64,000 bases of DNA from Timaviella obliquedivisa GSE-PSE-MK23-08B. Its GTDB lineage: Bacteria; Cyanobacteriota; Cyanobacteriia; Elainellales; Elainellaceae. The stretch is from assembly GCA_019358855.1 (NCBI GenBank), contig JAHHII010000001.1, forward strand, positions 248,001 through 312,000, read 5' to 3'. Each line of letters opens with the position of its first letter. Within the stretch, counting starts at the first letter, position 1. The notes below the pieces were generated by a model that ran no database searches, had not been told where the DNA came from, and saw only the letters and a program-made list of their open reading frames with translations. The position numbers were made by a program, and so were the translations under genes. Below are positions 25,866 through 33,623 of the stretch, one piece after another.

Positions 25866-25908
25866 GTATTTTTCAATACAGAATTGCCTTACTAGAAATT
25901 GATGAAAT
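25866..25908 (+). promoter_or_regulatory. NtcA-type promoter of amtB
   Basis: GTATTTTTCAATAC (25866-25879) is an exact GTA-N8-TAC NtcA operator. A minus-10-like TGAAAT begins 23 bp later (25903-25908), near the 22-bp spacing of class II NtcA promoters. The site lies 170 bp ahead of amtB, an ammonium transporter gene that is a known NtcA target in cyanobacteria. Confidence 0.78.
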
Positions 25909-26048
25909 AGGAACACTGAAAAAGGTTCTCCTCAGAAAACTTCACTAATGTTCTTACTGAATTTTCTCGCGGAACCGTTTTTGACATTCGTAACTGAGTC
26001 ACTACAAGCTAGTCAGGAAATTTGTTTTAGCTCAGAGCGATACCACTC

Positions 26049-27680
26049 ATGTCCAAGGAATTTGCATTCATTATGTCTAAATTAGCTTATCGAAAAAGGA
26101 AGCCTAGAGGTTGGCGAACGATCGCCCGAATGCCTATCAGCGCTGGTTTTAACGACTTGCTGAATAGTTTAAAAGATGTGGGTAAGCTTTCTCCAAGTTG
26201 GCAAGCCTGTATCCCACTAGCAGCGCTGCTAGTAGGCATATCTGCCTTCTCAGTTTCTGCCCAAACCGCGCCAACTCTTGCCGAAGTGAGTCAAGCAACT
26301 CAGGAACTGAAGGTGGGCATCGATACCATGTGGGTCATGGTGGCAGGGATGCTGGTCTTCTTCATGAATGCTGGGTTCTGCATGTTAGAAACAGGCTTTT
26401 GCCGCCAGAAAAATGCAGTCAACGTTCTCTCTAAAAACCTGATCGTATTTGCCCTTTCTACAATTGCTTTCTGGATATTAGGCTTCGGTTTGATGTTTGG
26501 AAATGGCAATGGGTTTATGGGGAGTGAAGGACTATTTCTTCTCTCTGGTGCTGACAATAGTCCTGCCATGGGAGACGCTTACCAAGGTGCCTATTCCTCC
26601 CTCAGTTGGACAGGCGTACCTTTACTGGCAAAGTTTTTCTTTCAACTAGTGTTTGCCGGAACGGCTGCAACCATCGTGTCAGGTGCAGTAGCAGAGCGCA
26701 TCAAGTTCTTTGATTTTCTCATTTTCAGTGTGCTGCTAGTGGGTGTGGCTTACCCAATTACGGGACACTGGATTTGGGGTGGCGGCTGGTTGGCGGGCGC
26801 AGGCTTTTTCGACTTTGCAGGTTCTACTGTAGTTCACTCAGTAGGCGGTTGGGCAGCACTCATGGGTGCAGCATTTTTGGGATCTCGGATTGGTCGGTAC
26901 AATTCGGATGGTTCCTCGACTGCAATGCCGGGTCACAACATGAGCATTGCAACGTTGGGTGCTTTAATTCTCTGGCTAGGCTGGTTTGGGTTTAATCCTG
27001 GCTCAACGATGGCTGTCGGCAACGGTTCGTTAATTGCCCACATTGCAATTACGACTAATACGGCGGGTGCTTTCGGCGCTGTTGCTGCGACTATTACTGC
27101 TTGGCTGGTGCTGGGCAAGCCTGACTTATCCATGATCATTAATGGTCTGTTAGCAGGTCTGGTTGCTGTAACGGCATCTTGTGCTTTTGTAGGCATCATT
27201 CCTGCTGCCATCATTGGCATCGTAGGTGGTGTTTTAGTTGTCTTCGCAGTTGTTTTCTTCGACAATATCAAGATTGACGATCCAGTGGGCGCAGTTTCGG
27301 TTCACTTGATTAATGGCATCTGGGGAACTTTGGCTGTAGGGCTGTTTGCTGTTGGACCTAGTGATGCTGCAGGCGCATTGTATAGCGCTGGCCCTGCGGC
27401 AGGTTTATTTATGGGCGGTGGTATTGCTCAACTGTGGGTTCAGTTTTTGGGCGTGATTACAGTGGGTGGCGTGACAGTGCTGTTGTCTTCTATTTTCTGG
27501 CTAGCTCTGAAAGCAACGCTGGGGATTCGAGTTAGCGAAGAAGAAGAGACTGTGGGTCTGGACATTAGCGAACATGGCATGGAGGCTTATAGCGGCTTCA
27601 TTAAGGATACGAGTGGTATGAGTGGAACTCGATCTGCGTTGTATCCTAGTGGTTCGCAAGAGTCGCCCAGTAACCTTTAG
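26049..27680 (+). CDS. amtB: Ammonium transporter (Amt1-like)
   Basis: A 543-aa Amt/MEP/Rh channel with eleven predicted helices that carries ammonium across the plasma membrane. Landmarks are FFMNAGFCMLETGF near the N-terminus, GHWIWGGGWLAGAGFFDFAG, STVVHSVGGWAALMGA, LWLGWFGFNPGS and AVSVHLINGIWGTLAVGLF with the twin-histidine pore residues. About 70 residues precede the first channel helix; they include a signal-like segment ending SVSAQ, so the real start may be an internal ATG (26073 or 26130). The NtcA operator upstream predicts induction by nitrogen shortage, and PII (47338) would gate the channel. Confidence 0.95.
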   Translation: MSKEFAFIMSKLAYRKRKPRGWRTIARMPISAGFNDLLNSLKDVGKLSPSWQACIPLAALLVGISAFSVSAQTAPTLAEVSQATQELKVGIDTMWVMVAGMLVFFMNAGFCMLETGFCRQKNAVNVLSKNLIVFALSTIAFWILGFGLMFGNGNGFMGSEGLFLLSGADNSPAMGDAYQGAYSSLSWTGVPLLAKFFFQLVFAGTAATIVSGAVAERIKFFDFLIFSVLLVGVAYPITGHWIWGGGWLAGAGFFDFAGSTVVHSVGGWAALMGAAFLGSRIGRYNSDGSSTAMPGHNMSIATLGALILWLGWFGFNPGSTMAVGNGSLIAHIAITTNTAGAFGAVAATITAWLVLGKPDLSMIINGLLAGLVAVTASCAFVGIIPAAIIGIVGGVLVVFAVVFFDNIKIDDPVGAVSVHLINGIWGTLAVGLFAVGPSDAAGALYSAGPAAGLFMGGGIAQLWVQFLGVITVGGVTVLLSSIFWLALKATLGIRVSEEEETVGLDISEHGMEAYSGFIKDTSGMSGTRSALYPSGSQESPSNL

Positions 27681-27946
27681 GGGGCGATCGCCAGGTTTAT
27701 TCACTATCTAGTCTGATTTACATAAGCTACAGAGCTAGTGAAATTCACTGGCTCTGTTTTTTGGATTTGAACAGATTTTTTCTTTTTCTTTGGCTTTGAT
27801 CTGATTCTAGCGGGGTAGCTTAGCTTAGTATGTGATTTATTTCCTTGGGCTGAGCCGTGGTAGATAACAGGCAATGGGGACGAGTAGAAGACTGCACAGA
27901 AGACAGATTTCTCATTAAGAGGTTTTTTAACCGTCAGTTTCGAGAG

Positions 27947-28768
27947 ATGGCGATCGCCTATAAGTTTTCGCCCTTCTTTCTGCGAATGCACTTATTGCCA
28001 ACCTGGGTCTTTTGGTCGTTAGCGGCTAATGGAGCGTTAGTCTTAGTCGTCGGGATATTTCTGTGGCGGCAGATGGGCTTACCGGCTCCGGCTCGTCTGT
28101 CGAACCCCGCAGAAGCCGTAGCGATGCCGATTGATGCATCACATAGCTATCAGCAGTCGTTAGGACAGCTAAAGGATGATGCTCAGCTTGTTACTGTTCT
28201 CAAACCCAAGCATTTAGCAATTTTGGCTGGAGATTCTCTTAGCCTAAGGTTTCCATCAGGAAAATTGTCAGAATATCGAGTGTTAAACCAGGGAATTTCG
28301 GGCGAGACTACAGCAGGATTATTGAAACGGTTAAATGTATTTGACCAAACTCAGCCTGACGTAATTTTTGTCATGATTGGAATTAATGACTTACTGCGAG
28401 GCAAGTCAGATGATGAGATTTTAAGTGACCAGCAGCGGGTGATGGAGAACCTTAAAGCCGCTCATCCTGATACAAGGATTGTCATGCAATCGATATTGCC
28501 CCATGCCGTTGAACAGGTAACTTGGGAAGGGCACGATCGCCTCCTTGCGATTCCAAACCGACGCATCAGGGCGCTCAATGAAGAAATAGAGGCGATCGCT
28601 CAGGCTGAATCTGTTGACTTCTTTAATCTTTATCCGCTCTTTGCAGACTCTCAGGGTAACCTGCGCCGCGAACTCAGTTCAGACGGGTTGCACTTAAGCC
28701 TTCAAGGATATGAAGTGTGGGGAATTGCCTTGCAGGTTTACGGAGAAGAAATTTTGAAGCAGAAATAG
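27947..28768 (+). CDS. SGNH/GDSL-family lipase or esterase, membrane-anchored
   Basis: A 273-aa hydrolase starting at ATG 27947 (MAIAYKFSPFF); the frame is open 90 nt further up but without family resemblance. One membrane helix at about 20-40 anchors it with the catalytic domain outside. Catalytic blocks: I, AGDSLSLRF with Ser96; III, GINDLL; V, SSDGLHLSLQGY with Asp and His. Block II has the glycine in NQGISGETT. The substrate is unknown; relatives act on lipids, acylated sugars or lysophospholipids. Confidence 0.85.
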   Translation: MAIAYKFSPFFLRMHLLPTWVFWSLAANGALVLVVGIFLWRQMGLPAPARLSNPAEAVAMPIDASHSYQQSLGQLKDDAQLVTVLKPKHLAILAGDSLSLRFPSGKLSEYRVLNQGISGETTAGLLKRLNVFDQTQPDVIFVMIGINDLLRGKSDDEILSDQQRVMENLKAAHPDTRIVMQSILPHAVEQVTWEGHDRLLAIPNRRIRALNEEIEAIAQAESVDFFNLYPLFADSQGNLRRELSSDGLHLSLQGYEVWGIALQVYGEEILKQK

Positions 28769-28811
28769 TTGGGCGATCGGTTAGTCGAGCGGTTAAAAAG
28801 CTGATCCTCTA

Positions 28812-28963
28812 AGAGGATGTCTGAGAAGTATCAAGGATTCTTACACTCGCCCCCCAACCCCCCATTTTGGGGGACTTCCGAGCCACTCCTTCTTCAAAGT
28901 CCCCCAAAATGGGGGATTTAGGGGGCGGATTGGATAGCAACCTAGACTTCTCAGACAACCTCT
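28812..28963. mobile_element. MITE-like element 1 with terminal inverted repeats
   Basis: A 152-bp element bounded by 18-bp inverted repeats with one mismatch: AGAGGATGTCTGAGAAGT (28812-28829) and ACTTCTCAGACAACCTCT (28946-28963). Inside lies a long hairpin with CCCCCATTTTGGGGGAC on one arm and GTCCCCCAAAATGGGGG on the other, shared with element 2 at 49680. It has no coding sequence. Such elements are moved by full-size insertion sequences with the same ends; none is in this window. I could not define a target-site duplication. Confidence 0.75.
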
Positions 28964-28967
28964 AAAA

Positions 28968-29933
28968 CTAGAGACTGCCTTTGCGGGCGCGATCGATCTC
29001 TCGCTGTAATTCCTCTACCTCGCGTTGGAGCCTTGCCACTTCAGCTACATCAGACGATACCGCCACATCCACTGCGCCTTCGCCTGTCCGTCGATAGTTG
29101 CCCTGGCGAATTTGCTGATACTCCTCAGAAACCGACCATTCTTGCAAATACTGCACCCGCTCTAGGGCAAAAGGATGGGTCAGAAAAACGCCTTGGGGCA
29201 GGTTATTGTACAGCAAAAATTTGTAGACCTGGTTAAAGCCGTCTTGATTTAGCCCTTCGTAGCGCTTGGCTTGGGCAATAAATTCGGGCAGGCTGATTTC
29301 GTTGGCATAGCGAGAACTGCCTCCAGCTAGGCGCATCATGCTGTAGAGAACAGGGTTGGGGTCGTCTAAAACTAAAAGAGCAGCGCGATCGGCAGAGAGT
29401 TCAGCTTTACGCAGCCATTCGTAAAAGGACATCATTAACCCCGTGCTAACCAGGGTGCTTAAGCCAAAGGTCATATCGGTTAGCCCGGCAGCCAGATTAA
29501 TTGCCCAGGTTGCCATTTGATTCAGAGTCGTGTGTCCGCATTTAATGTGTCCTAACTCATGGGCGATCGTCGCCCTCAGTTCCGCCTCACTCATTAAATC
29601 TAGCAGTGCTGTATTTAGCACCACAGAAGGCTTCTCTTGCCCCAGCGCATAAGCATTAACCGATGGAGATTGAGACACAAAAATAGCAGGTTCTGGCGAC
29701 ACATCTAAATCGCGGGCGCATTCTCTAAACGCATGGTAAACCGAAGAATACTGCCGAGGTCCAACCTCAATGCTATTCCCCATTAAAAACAAATGTCGAG
29801 GTCGTTCATATGTGAACTCTACAAACTTGCGGGCAATCAGATCAAAGCCCGGAACACTTCTCAATGCTTGTTCTGCTTGAGCGTCGAGGGGGTGGCGAAA
29901 GGCTTCGCTAGAGATCCCAGTGTAGGTTGGCAT
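28968..29933 (-). CDS. M48-family metallopeptidase
   Basis: A 321-aa zinc peptidase. The zinc site HELGHIKCGH is at residues 125-134, and the downstream glutamate lies in RKAELSADRAALLV. Two hydrophobic stretches (LAAGLTDMTFGLSTLVSTGL) suggest membrane association. The C-terminus is a short coiled coil (LQREVEELQREIDRARK). The chosen ATG at 29933 (MPTYTGISSEAFRHPLD) matches the family start; a GTG at 29966 is also in frame but lies behind a hairpin. M48 peptidases degrade damaged membrane proteins. Confidence 0.9.
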   Translation of the reverse strand: MPTYTGISSEAFRHPLDAQAEQALRSVPGFDLIARKFVEFTYERPRHLFLMGNSIEVGPRQYSSVYHAFRECARDLDVSPEPAIFVSQSPSVNAYALGQEKPSVVLNTALLDLMSEAELRATIAHELGHIKCGHTTLNQMATWAINLAAGLTDMTFGLSTLVSTGLMMSFYEWLRKAELSADRAALLVLDDPNPVLYSMMRLAGGSSRYANEISLPEFIAQAKRYEGLNQDGFNQVYKFLLYNNLPQGVFLTHPFALERVQYLQEWSVSEEYQQIRQGNYRRTGEGAVDVAVSSDVAEVARLQREVEELQREIDRARKGSL

Positions 29934-29959
29934 GGAAATAATATTAGAAGAGAGTTCAA

Positions 29960-29976
29960 GGGGCACTTTCTGCCCC
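29960..29976 (-). terminator. Intergenic hairpin between two minus-strand genes
   Basis: GGGGCA-GAAAG-TGCCCC read on the minus strand, directly after the stop at 29986. Only a weak T run follows, so it may be a 3'-end processing hairpin rather than a full terminator. Its place ahead of the M48 gene supports the ATG at 29933 over the GTG at 29966. Confidence 0.45.
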
Positions 29977-29985
29977 TATTGCATT

Positions 29986-30657
29986 CTAACGAGTAGAGCT
30001 ATTCTGTAGGGCAAAGTCTGACTGTAGAGTCAAATCTAAGTCTTCCTGCGGGTTGATCACAATTACTTCAACCTCTTCCCGATCGCGAATTAGAACAGAA
30101 GCAAGTGCGCCTAAACCTGCTCCACCCAAAACTTCTAGGATATCAATGCTACCTAAAATTTCTGACAAAACAGCCGCTGCCGCTGCCCCGATCGCAGCCC
30201 CTTGCAAAATTTTGGGGTCGCTGCGTTTGTTAATAGTCTCTCGGCGGGTAATTACGTTAGAGGTGGCATCAATAGAAGTCCTGCTGCTGCGCCCATCAAT
30301 AACCAGGCTCTGAGCAACGAACTGCGTGCCATCGCCAGTAGGTTCAAGTTCGCCCTCAATCACGCTGCCCTCAGGGATTAAAACCGTGCCGCCGCTAGTT
30401 GTGATGTCTTGGGCAACTTCTAGCTCAATCGGTGCGGTTTCACCTGGAGTCACAATGATCCTTTCTTTGTCAAAAGTGACAGGAATTTCAGTGCCTGAAG
30501 GAATCGTGTTTCTCCAGCTATCGGGGAAGCGCTGCGCCACTTGCATAGGAGCAGCCGTTGCAGGCTTAATAAAAGCTAAAGGGATGGCGATCGTTGAAAG
30601 AGTACTCATCGCCAAAGTCAGAGCAGTACCCGATTTCCAGCGGTTGCGAAGTAGCAT
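29986..30657 (-). CDS. Exported conserved hypothetical protein
   Basis: A 223-aa protein with a signal peptide (MLLRNRWKSGTALTLAMSTL, cleavage after ATAAPMQ). The start at 30657 is fixed by a strong GGAGG 10 nt upstream. The middle is a beta-rich domain reminiscent of conjugation-type VirB10/TrbI barrels (IPSGTEIPVTFDKERI, GTVLIPEGSVIEGELEP); then comes a glycine/alanine-rich hydrophobic stretch (GAAIGAAAAAVLSEILGS, GGAGLGALASVLI) like glycine-zipper outer-membrane proteins. It is probably an envelope protein; its role is unknown. Confidence 0.75.
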   Translation of the reverse strand: MLLRNRWKSGTALTLAMSTLSTIAIPLAFIKPATAAPMQVAQRFPDSWRNTIPSGTEIPVTFDKERIIVTPGETAPIELEVAQDITTSGGTVLIPEGSVIEGELEPTGDGTQFVAQSLVIDGRSSRTSIDATSNVITRRETINKRSDPKILQGAAIGAAAAAVLSEILGSIDILEVLGGAGLGALASVLIRDREEVEVIVINPQEDLDLTLQSDFALQNSSTR

Positions 30658-30855
30658 AGGGTGATTTCCTCCAGAGTGAAATTTTAAAGACATTCCTTGA
30701 TACATCCATTACTGTTCTTGACCTGAACTAGAAGGGAATGTTCCCAAATTTTTCTAAACTCTCCGGACGAAGTACTGTAGGTTGTGTTTTAGTAACAGGG
30801 ATTATCTAAGTTGGAGACTCTTTAAATTGAGTCTAGTCAACTTAGCAGGTTTAAT

Positions 30856-31233
30856 CTAGTTGGCTACCCATTCACGACAGCCTGCCAAGCCAAGGCTTGG
30901 GTTTTGCAAATAGAGGTTATCTGGCACCCAAATTTTGACTTTACGGTCTGCACCAACTTGGTATAAATAGGCGGCATCAGGGCGATAGTAGTTGACCCCC
31001 ACCCGTAGGTTGGAATAGTCATCTTCACAAATTTCAAACCCAAACCGTACAATAATTTGCGCCACCAAGCACTCCGGAGTATCGGCAAACTCGCCAGAGG
31101 TTTCTCGCTCTTGCCAAAATTTGTCCAGGAAGGGCATCAAGATCGGCAGCATTCGGTTAGGTGAGCCATTGCGACTGGCGTAAATAATGGCAAGATTGCC
31201 CTCAACGAGGATGTGGCAGGACTTGCTGGGCAT
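30856..31233 (-). CDS. Conserved hypothetical protein
   Basis: A 125-aa soluble protein with a mixed alpha/beta pattern that I do not recognise as a named family. It has no signal peptide or membrane segment. Runs such as PILMPFLDKFWQERETSGEF, AQIIVRFGFEICEDDYS and VKIWVPDNLYLQNPSLG look conserved rather than random, and codon use matches the neighbours. It lies 30 bp after larB on the same strand, so the two may be co-transcribed. Confidence 0.65.
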   Translation of the reverse strand: MPSKSCHILVEGNLAIIYASRNGSPNRMLPILMPFLDKFWQERETSGEFADTPECLVAQIIVRFGFEICEDDYSNLRVGVNYYRPDAAYLYQVGADRKVKIWVPDNLYLQNPSLGLAGCREWVAN

Positions 31234-31263
31234 CAGGTTTTCTCCTTAGGCGTAAATTTAATT

Positions 31264-32055
31264 CTATGCCTCCTTCTGCATTCTTTCTCCTACTTTGCCA
31301 GCTGTTCTTAAGATTTGTCCGGCTAACATTGCTGCACCAAAACCGTTGTCAATGTTGACGACCCCAATTCCTACGGCACAGGAATTTAGCATAGTTAGTA
31401 GAGCAGAAAGCCCATTAAAGCTAGCTCCATAGCCAATGCTGGTAGGCACGGCAATGACAGGGCAGCCAGCTAGCCCGGCAACGACGCTAGGCAATGCCCC
31501 TTCCATTCCGGCGATGACAATTAACACATCGGCATCATAGATCAGGTGACGATTTTGCAAGAGGCGGTGAATGCCCGCTACGCCTACATCCCAGAGGCGC
31601 TTGACCTGGAAGCCGCAGAGTTCGGCTGTAATGGCGGCTTCTTCGGCAACGGGTAGGTCGGCGGTGCCTGCCGAGAGCAGAGTAATGGTGCCAGGATAAC
31701 GGGCGGTGAGTGTCGGTGGAGCGATCGCGGCAATTCTGGCAGTGGCAAAGTATTGCAACTCGGGTATTTTTTTTTGAAGCTGCGTGGCGACTTCTGCCCC
31801 AATTCGGGTTGCCATGACGACCGGGTTATGAAGCCGCAGCGCGCCCATGATCTGGATAATTTGATCGGGGGTTTTGTCTTGTCCCCAAATCACTTCGGGG
31901 AAGCCTGTGCGGAGCGATCGGTGGTGGTCAATATTGGCGAAGTCAGAAACAGGCTCAAAGTCAAAGTGGCGGAGCTTTTCGAGAGCGGCATCGGGGCTGA
32001 GGCTGCCTTGGGCAACAGCATCAAGTAGGTTACGGATGGCTTCAGGTTGGGTCAC
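31264..32055 (-). CDS. larB: Nickel pincer cofactor biosynthesis protein LarB
   Basis: A 263-aa protein with an AIR carboxylase (PurE-like) domain at about residues 110-255. LarB carboxylates and hydrolyses nicotinic acid adenine dinucleotide, the first step toward the nickel-pincer cofactor of lactate racemase. Visible features: an N-terminal helical part with VIWGQDKTPDQI, then ITLLSAGTADLPVAEEA, VIAGMEGALPSVVAGL and PTSIGYGASFNGLSALL. LarC and LarE are not nearby, so it is an isolated member here. Confidence 0.92.
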   Translation of the reverse strand: MTQPEAIRNLLDAVAQGSLSPDAALEKLRHFDFEPVSDFANIDHHRSLRTGFPEVIWGQDKTPDQIIQIMGALRLHNPVVMATRIGAEVATQLQKKIPELQYFATARIAAIAPPTLTARYPGTITLLSAGTADLPVAEEAAITAELCGFQVKRLWDVGVAGIHRLLQNRHLIYDADVLIVIAGMEGALPSVVAGLAGCPVIAVPTSIGYGASFNGLSALLTMLNSCAVGIGVVNIDNGFGAAMLAGQILRTAGKVGERMQKEA

Positions 32056-32124
32056 GGCTGGTGTATGAATTCCGTACTAGAACACTTCAATTATGTTGCT
32101 TTAATAAAATTCAGTCTCTCCTCG

Positions 32125-32154
32125 TTGTACTTACGTAAGTAGAGGAGATATGGT
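32125..32154 (+). promoter_or_regulatory. Candidate promoter over a 14-bp palindrome
   Basis: TACTTACGTAAGTA (32128-32141) is a perfect palindrome of operator type. It overlaps a possible plus-strand promoter: TTGTAC (32125-32130), 18 bp, TATGGT (32149-32154). No plus-strand gene follows, only a terminator 54 bp on. It might instead be an operator for larB, whose start is 73 bp away on the other strand. Confidence 0.35.
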
Positions 32155-32207
32155 GTATTGAAGCTAACACAGACGAGTTGGCTGACATAGGAAGTTAATC
32201 AGGATCT

Positions 32208-32234
32208 AGAGCGTAAGAGATTGCGCTCTTTTTT
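32208..32234 (+). terminator. Plus-strand terminator with no upstream plus-strand gene
   Basis: AGAGCG (32208-32213) pairs with CGCTCT (32224-32229) around a 10-nt loop, then a run of T to 32234. The minus strand lacks a T run after this hairpin, so it cannot serve the flanking minus-strand genes. It implies a short plus-strand transcript from the larB-tyrS gap. Confidence 0.6.
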
Positions 32235-32256
32235 CCCTTCAAGCACTGGTTTTCCT

Positions 32257-33471
32257 CTAAAGCACCAGTCGCACAAATTTGTTCTTGCCTACTTGCAGAA
32301 CTTTTCCCTGTAGCTCTGCCGCACTTTCAAAGACGAGGTTAAGGTCTTCAATGCGATCGCCATCCAGCCGCACCGCGCCACCCTGGATTTGTCGGCGCGC
32401 GTCCGAACTACCGCTGCACAAGCCACTGGCACTCAGAATATAGAATAGCTTTGCGGGGAACTGGATTGCTTCCAGGGAAAACTCTGGCACCGCATCGGCT
32501 TGTTTGGCGTTGCCTTGAACCAGGGTAATTGCAGCTTTTTGGGCTTCCAACGCCGCTGCTTCGCCATGATATTGAGTGACTACCGTTAGGGCAAGGAGTT
32601 TCTGGCGATCGCGCGGATTCTCTGGCAGTTCAGCCAGTGGCAGGTTAGTCAATAGCTCAAAATACTGAGTAATTTGGCTATCCGCCGTCTTTTCCAGCTT
32701 AGAGTACATACTGAGGGCATCTTCCTGTAGTCCTACAAAATTTCCGAGAGACTTAGACATTTTCTGCACCCCGTCTGTACCAATTAAAATTGGCATCAAC
32801 AAGCCAAACTGCGGACGCTGACCAAAATGGCGCTGCAAGTCTCGTCCTACTGCCAAATTAAACTTTTGATCAGTTCCACCCAACTCCACATCTGCCTCTA
32901 GCGCTACTGAATCGTAGCCCTGCATCAGCGGGTACAGGAACTCATGGAGGTAAATAGGATTCTCTTTCTTGTAGCGTTCGGAAAATCCTTCTTTTGCCAG
33001 CATTTGCCCTACGGTCATCGTTGCTAAAAGCTCTTGGATCTTCCCCAAGTCGAGCTTAAACAGCCACTCGGAGTTATAGCGAATCTCCAGCCGTCCGAGC
33101 GTGTCGAAGTCTAGGATGGGGCGCACCTGATCAATATAGGTTTGGGCGTTCTGAAGAACTTCTGCCTCAGTCAACTGTTTGCGCACTTCCGACTTGCCCG
33201 TGGGGTCGCCAATGCGAGCCGTAAAGTCACCAATCAGCAAAATGGCAGTATGTCCGGCATCTTGAAACGCCCGTAGTTTACGAATGACGATGCTGTGTCC
33301 CAAATGAATATCTGAGCCAGTCGGGTCAATGCCAAACTTAATGCGGAGAGGGCGATTGCTTTTCTCTAGCCTTGCCTCCAAGTTCTCGTCGGGGTCAGTC
33401 GAGGTGGGCTGATTGGGAAAGATTTCATGGGTGCCCCGATGCAGCCAGGGAAAAGATTGAGATAGATTCAT
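32257..33471 (-). CDS. tyrS: Tyrosyl-tRNA synthetase
   Basis: Class I aminoacyl-tRNA synthetase that charges tRNA-Tyr. It is 404 aa, with the HIGH-type motif HLGH (56-59), [13 protein letters not shown], and the KMSKS loop in [13 protein letters not shown] (about 238-242). A C-terminal S4 RNA-binding domain carries [17 protein letters not shown]. It fits the TyrZ-like class. No T-box leader was seen upstream (33471-33624), which fits cyanobacteria. Confidence 0.97.
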   Translation of the reverse strand: MNLSQSFPWLHRGTHEIFPNQPTSTDPDENLEARLEKSNRPLRIKFGIDPTGSDIHLGHSIVIRKLRAFQDAGHTAILLIGDFTARIGDPTGKSEVRKQLTEAEVLQNAQTYIDQVRPILDFDTLGRLEIRYNSEWLFKLDLGKIQELLATMTVGQMLAKEGFSERYKKENPIYLHEFLYPLMQGYDSVALEADVELGGTDQKFNLAVGRDLQRHFGQRPQFGLLMPILIGTDGVQKMSKSLGNFVGLQEDALSMYSKLEKTADSQITQYFELLTNLPLAELPENPRDRQKLLALTVVTQYHGEAAALEAQKAAITLVQGNAKQADAVPEFSLEAIQFPAKLFYILSASGLCSGSSDARRQIQGGAVRLDGDRIEDLNLVFESAAELQGKVLQVGKNKFVRLVL

Positions 33472-33623
33472 AGAAGACTATTTAACCGCGATCGCTGACC
33501 AATATCAAAATAAAACTACAATTAAACCTCACTATCTGGGCAGGGTAAACCCTTCAAGACTTTTCACAGCATTTGCCAAACTAGACACTATAATCACAAG
33601 CATTCAAGGAAAAAACCATAGCT

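Noticed and set aside
25662-26048. Search for a glutamine riboswitch (glnA RNA) ahead of amtB and glnB
   Set aside because: The conserved core GGAAGTAGG was not found in either leader; only the NtcA sites are supported.
32208-32234. Terminator assigned to tyrS or larB
   Set aside because: Both genes run on the minus strand; the T run is only on the plus-strand side of the hairpin.
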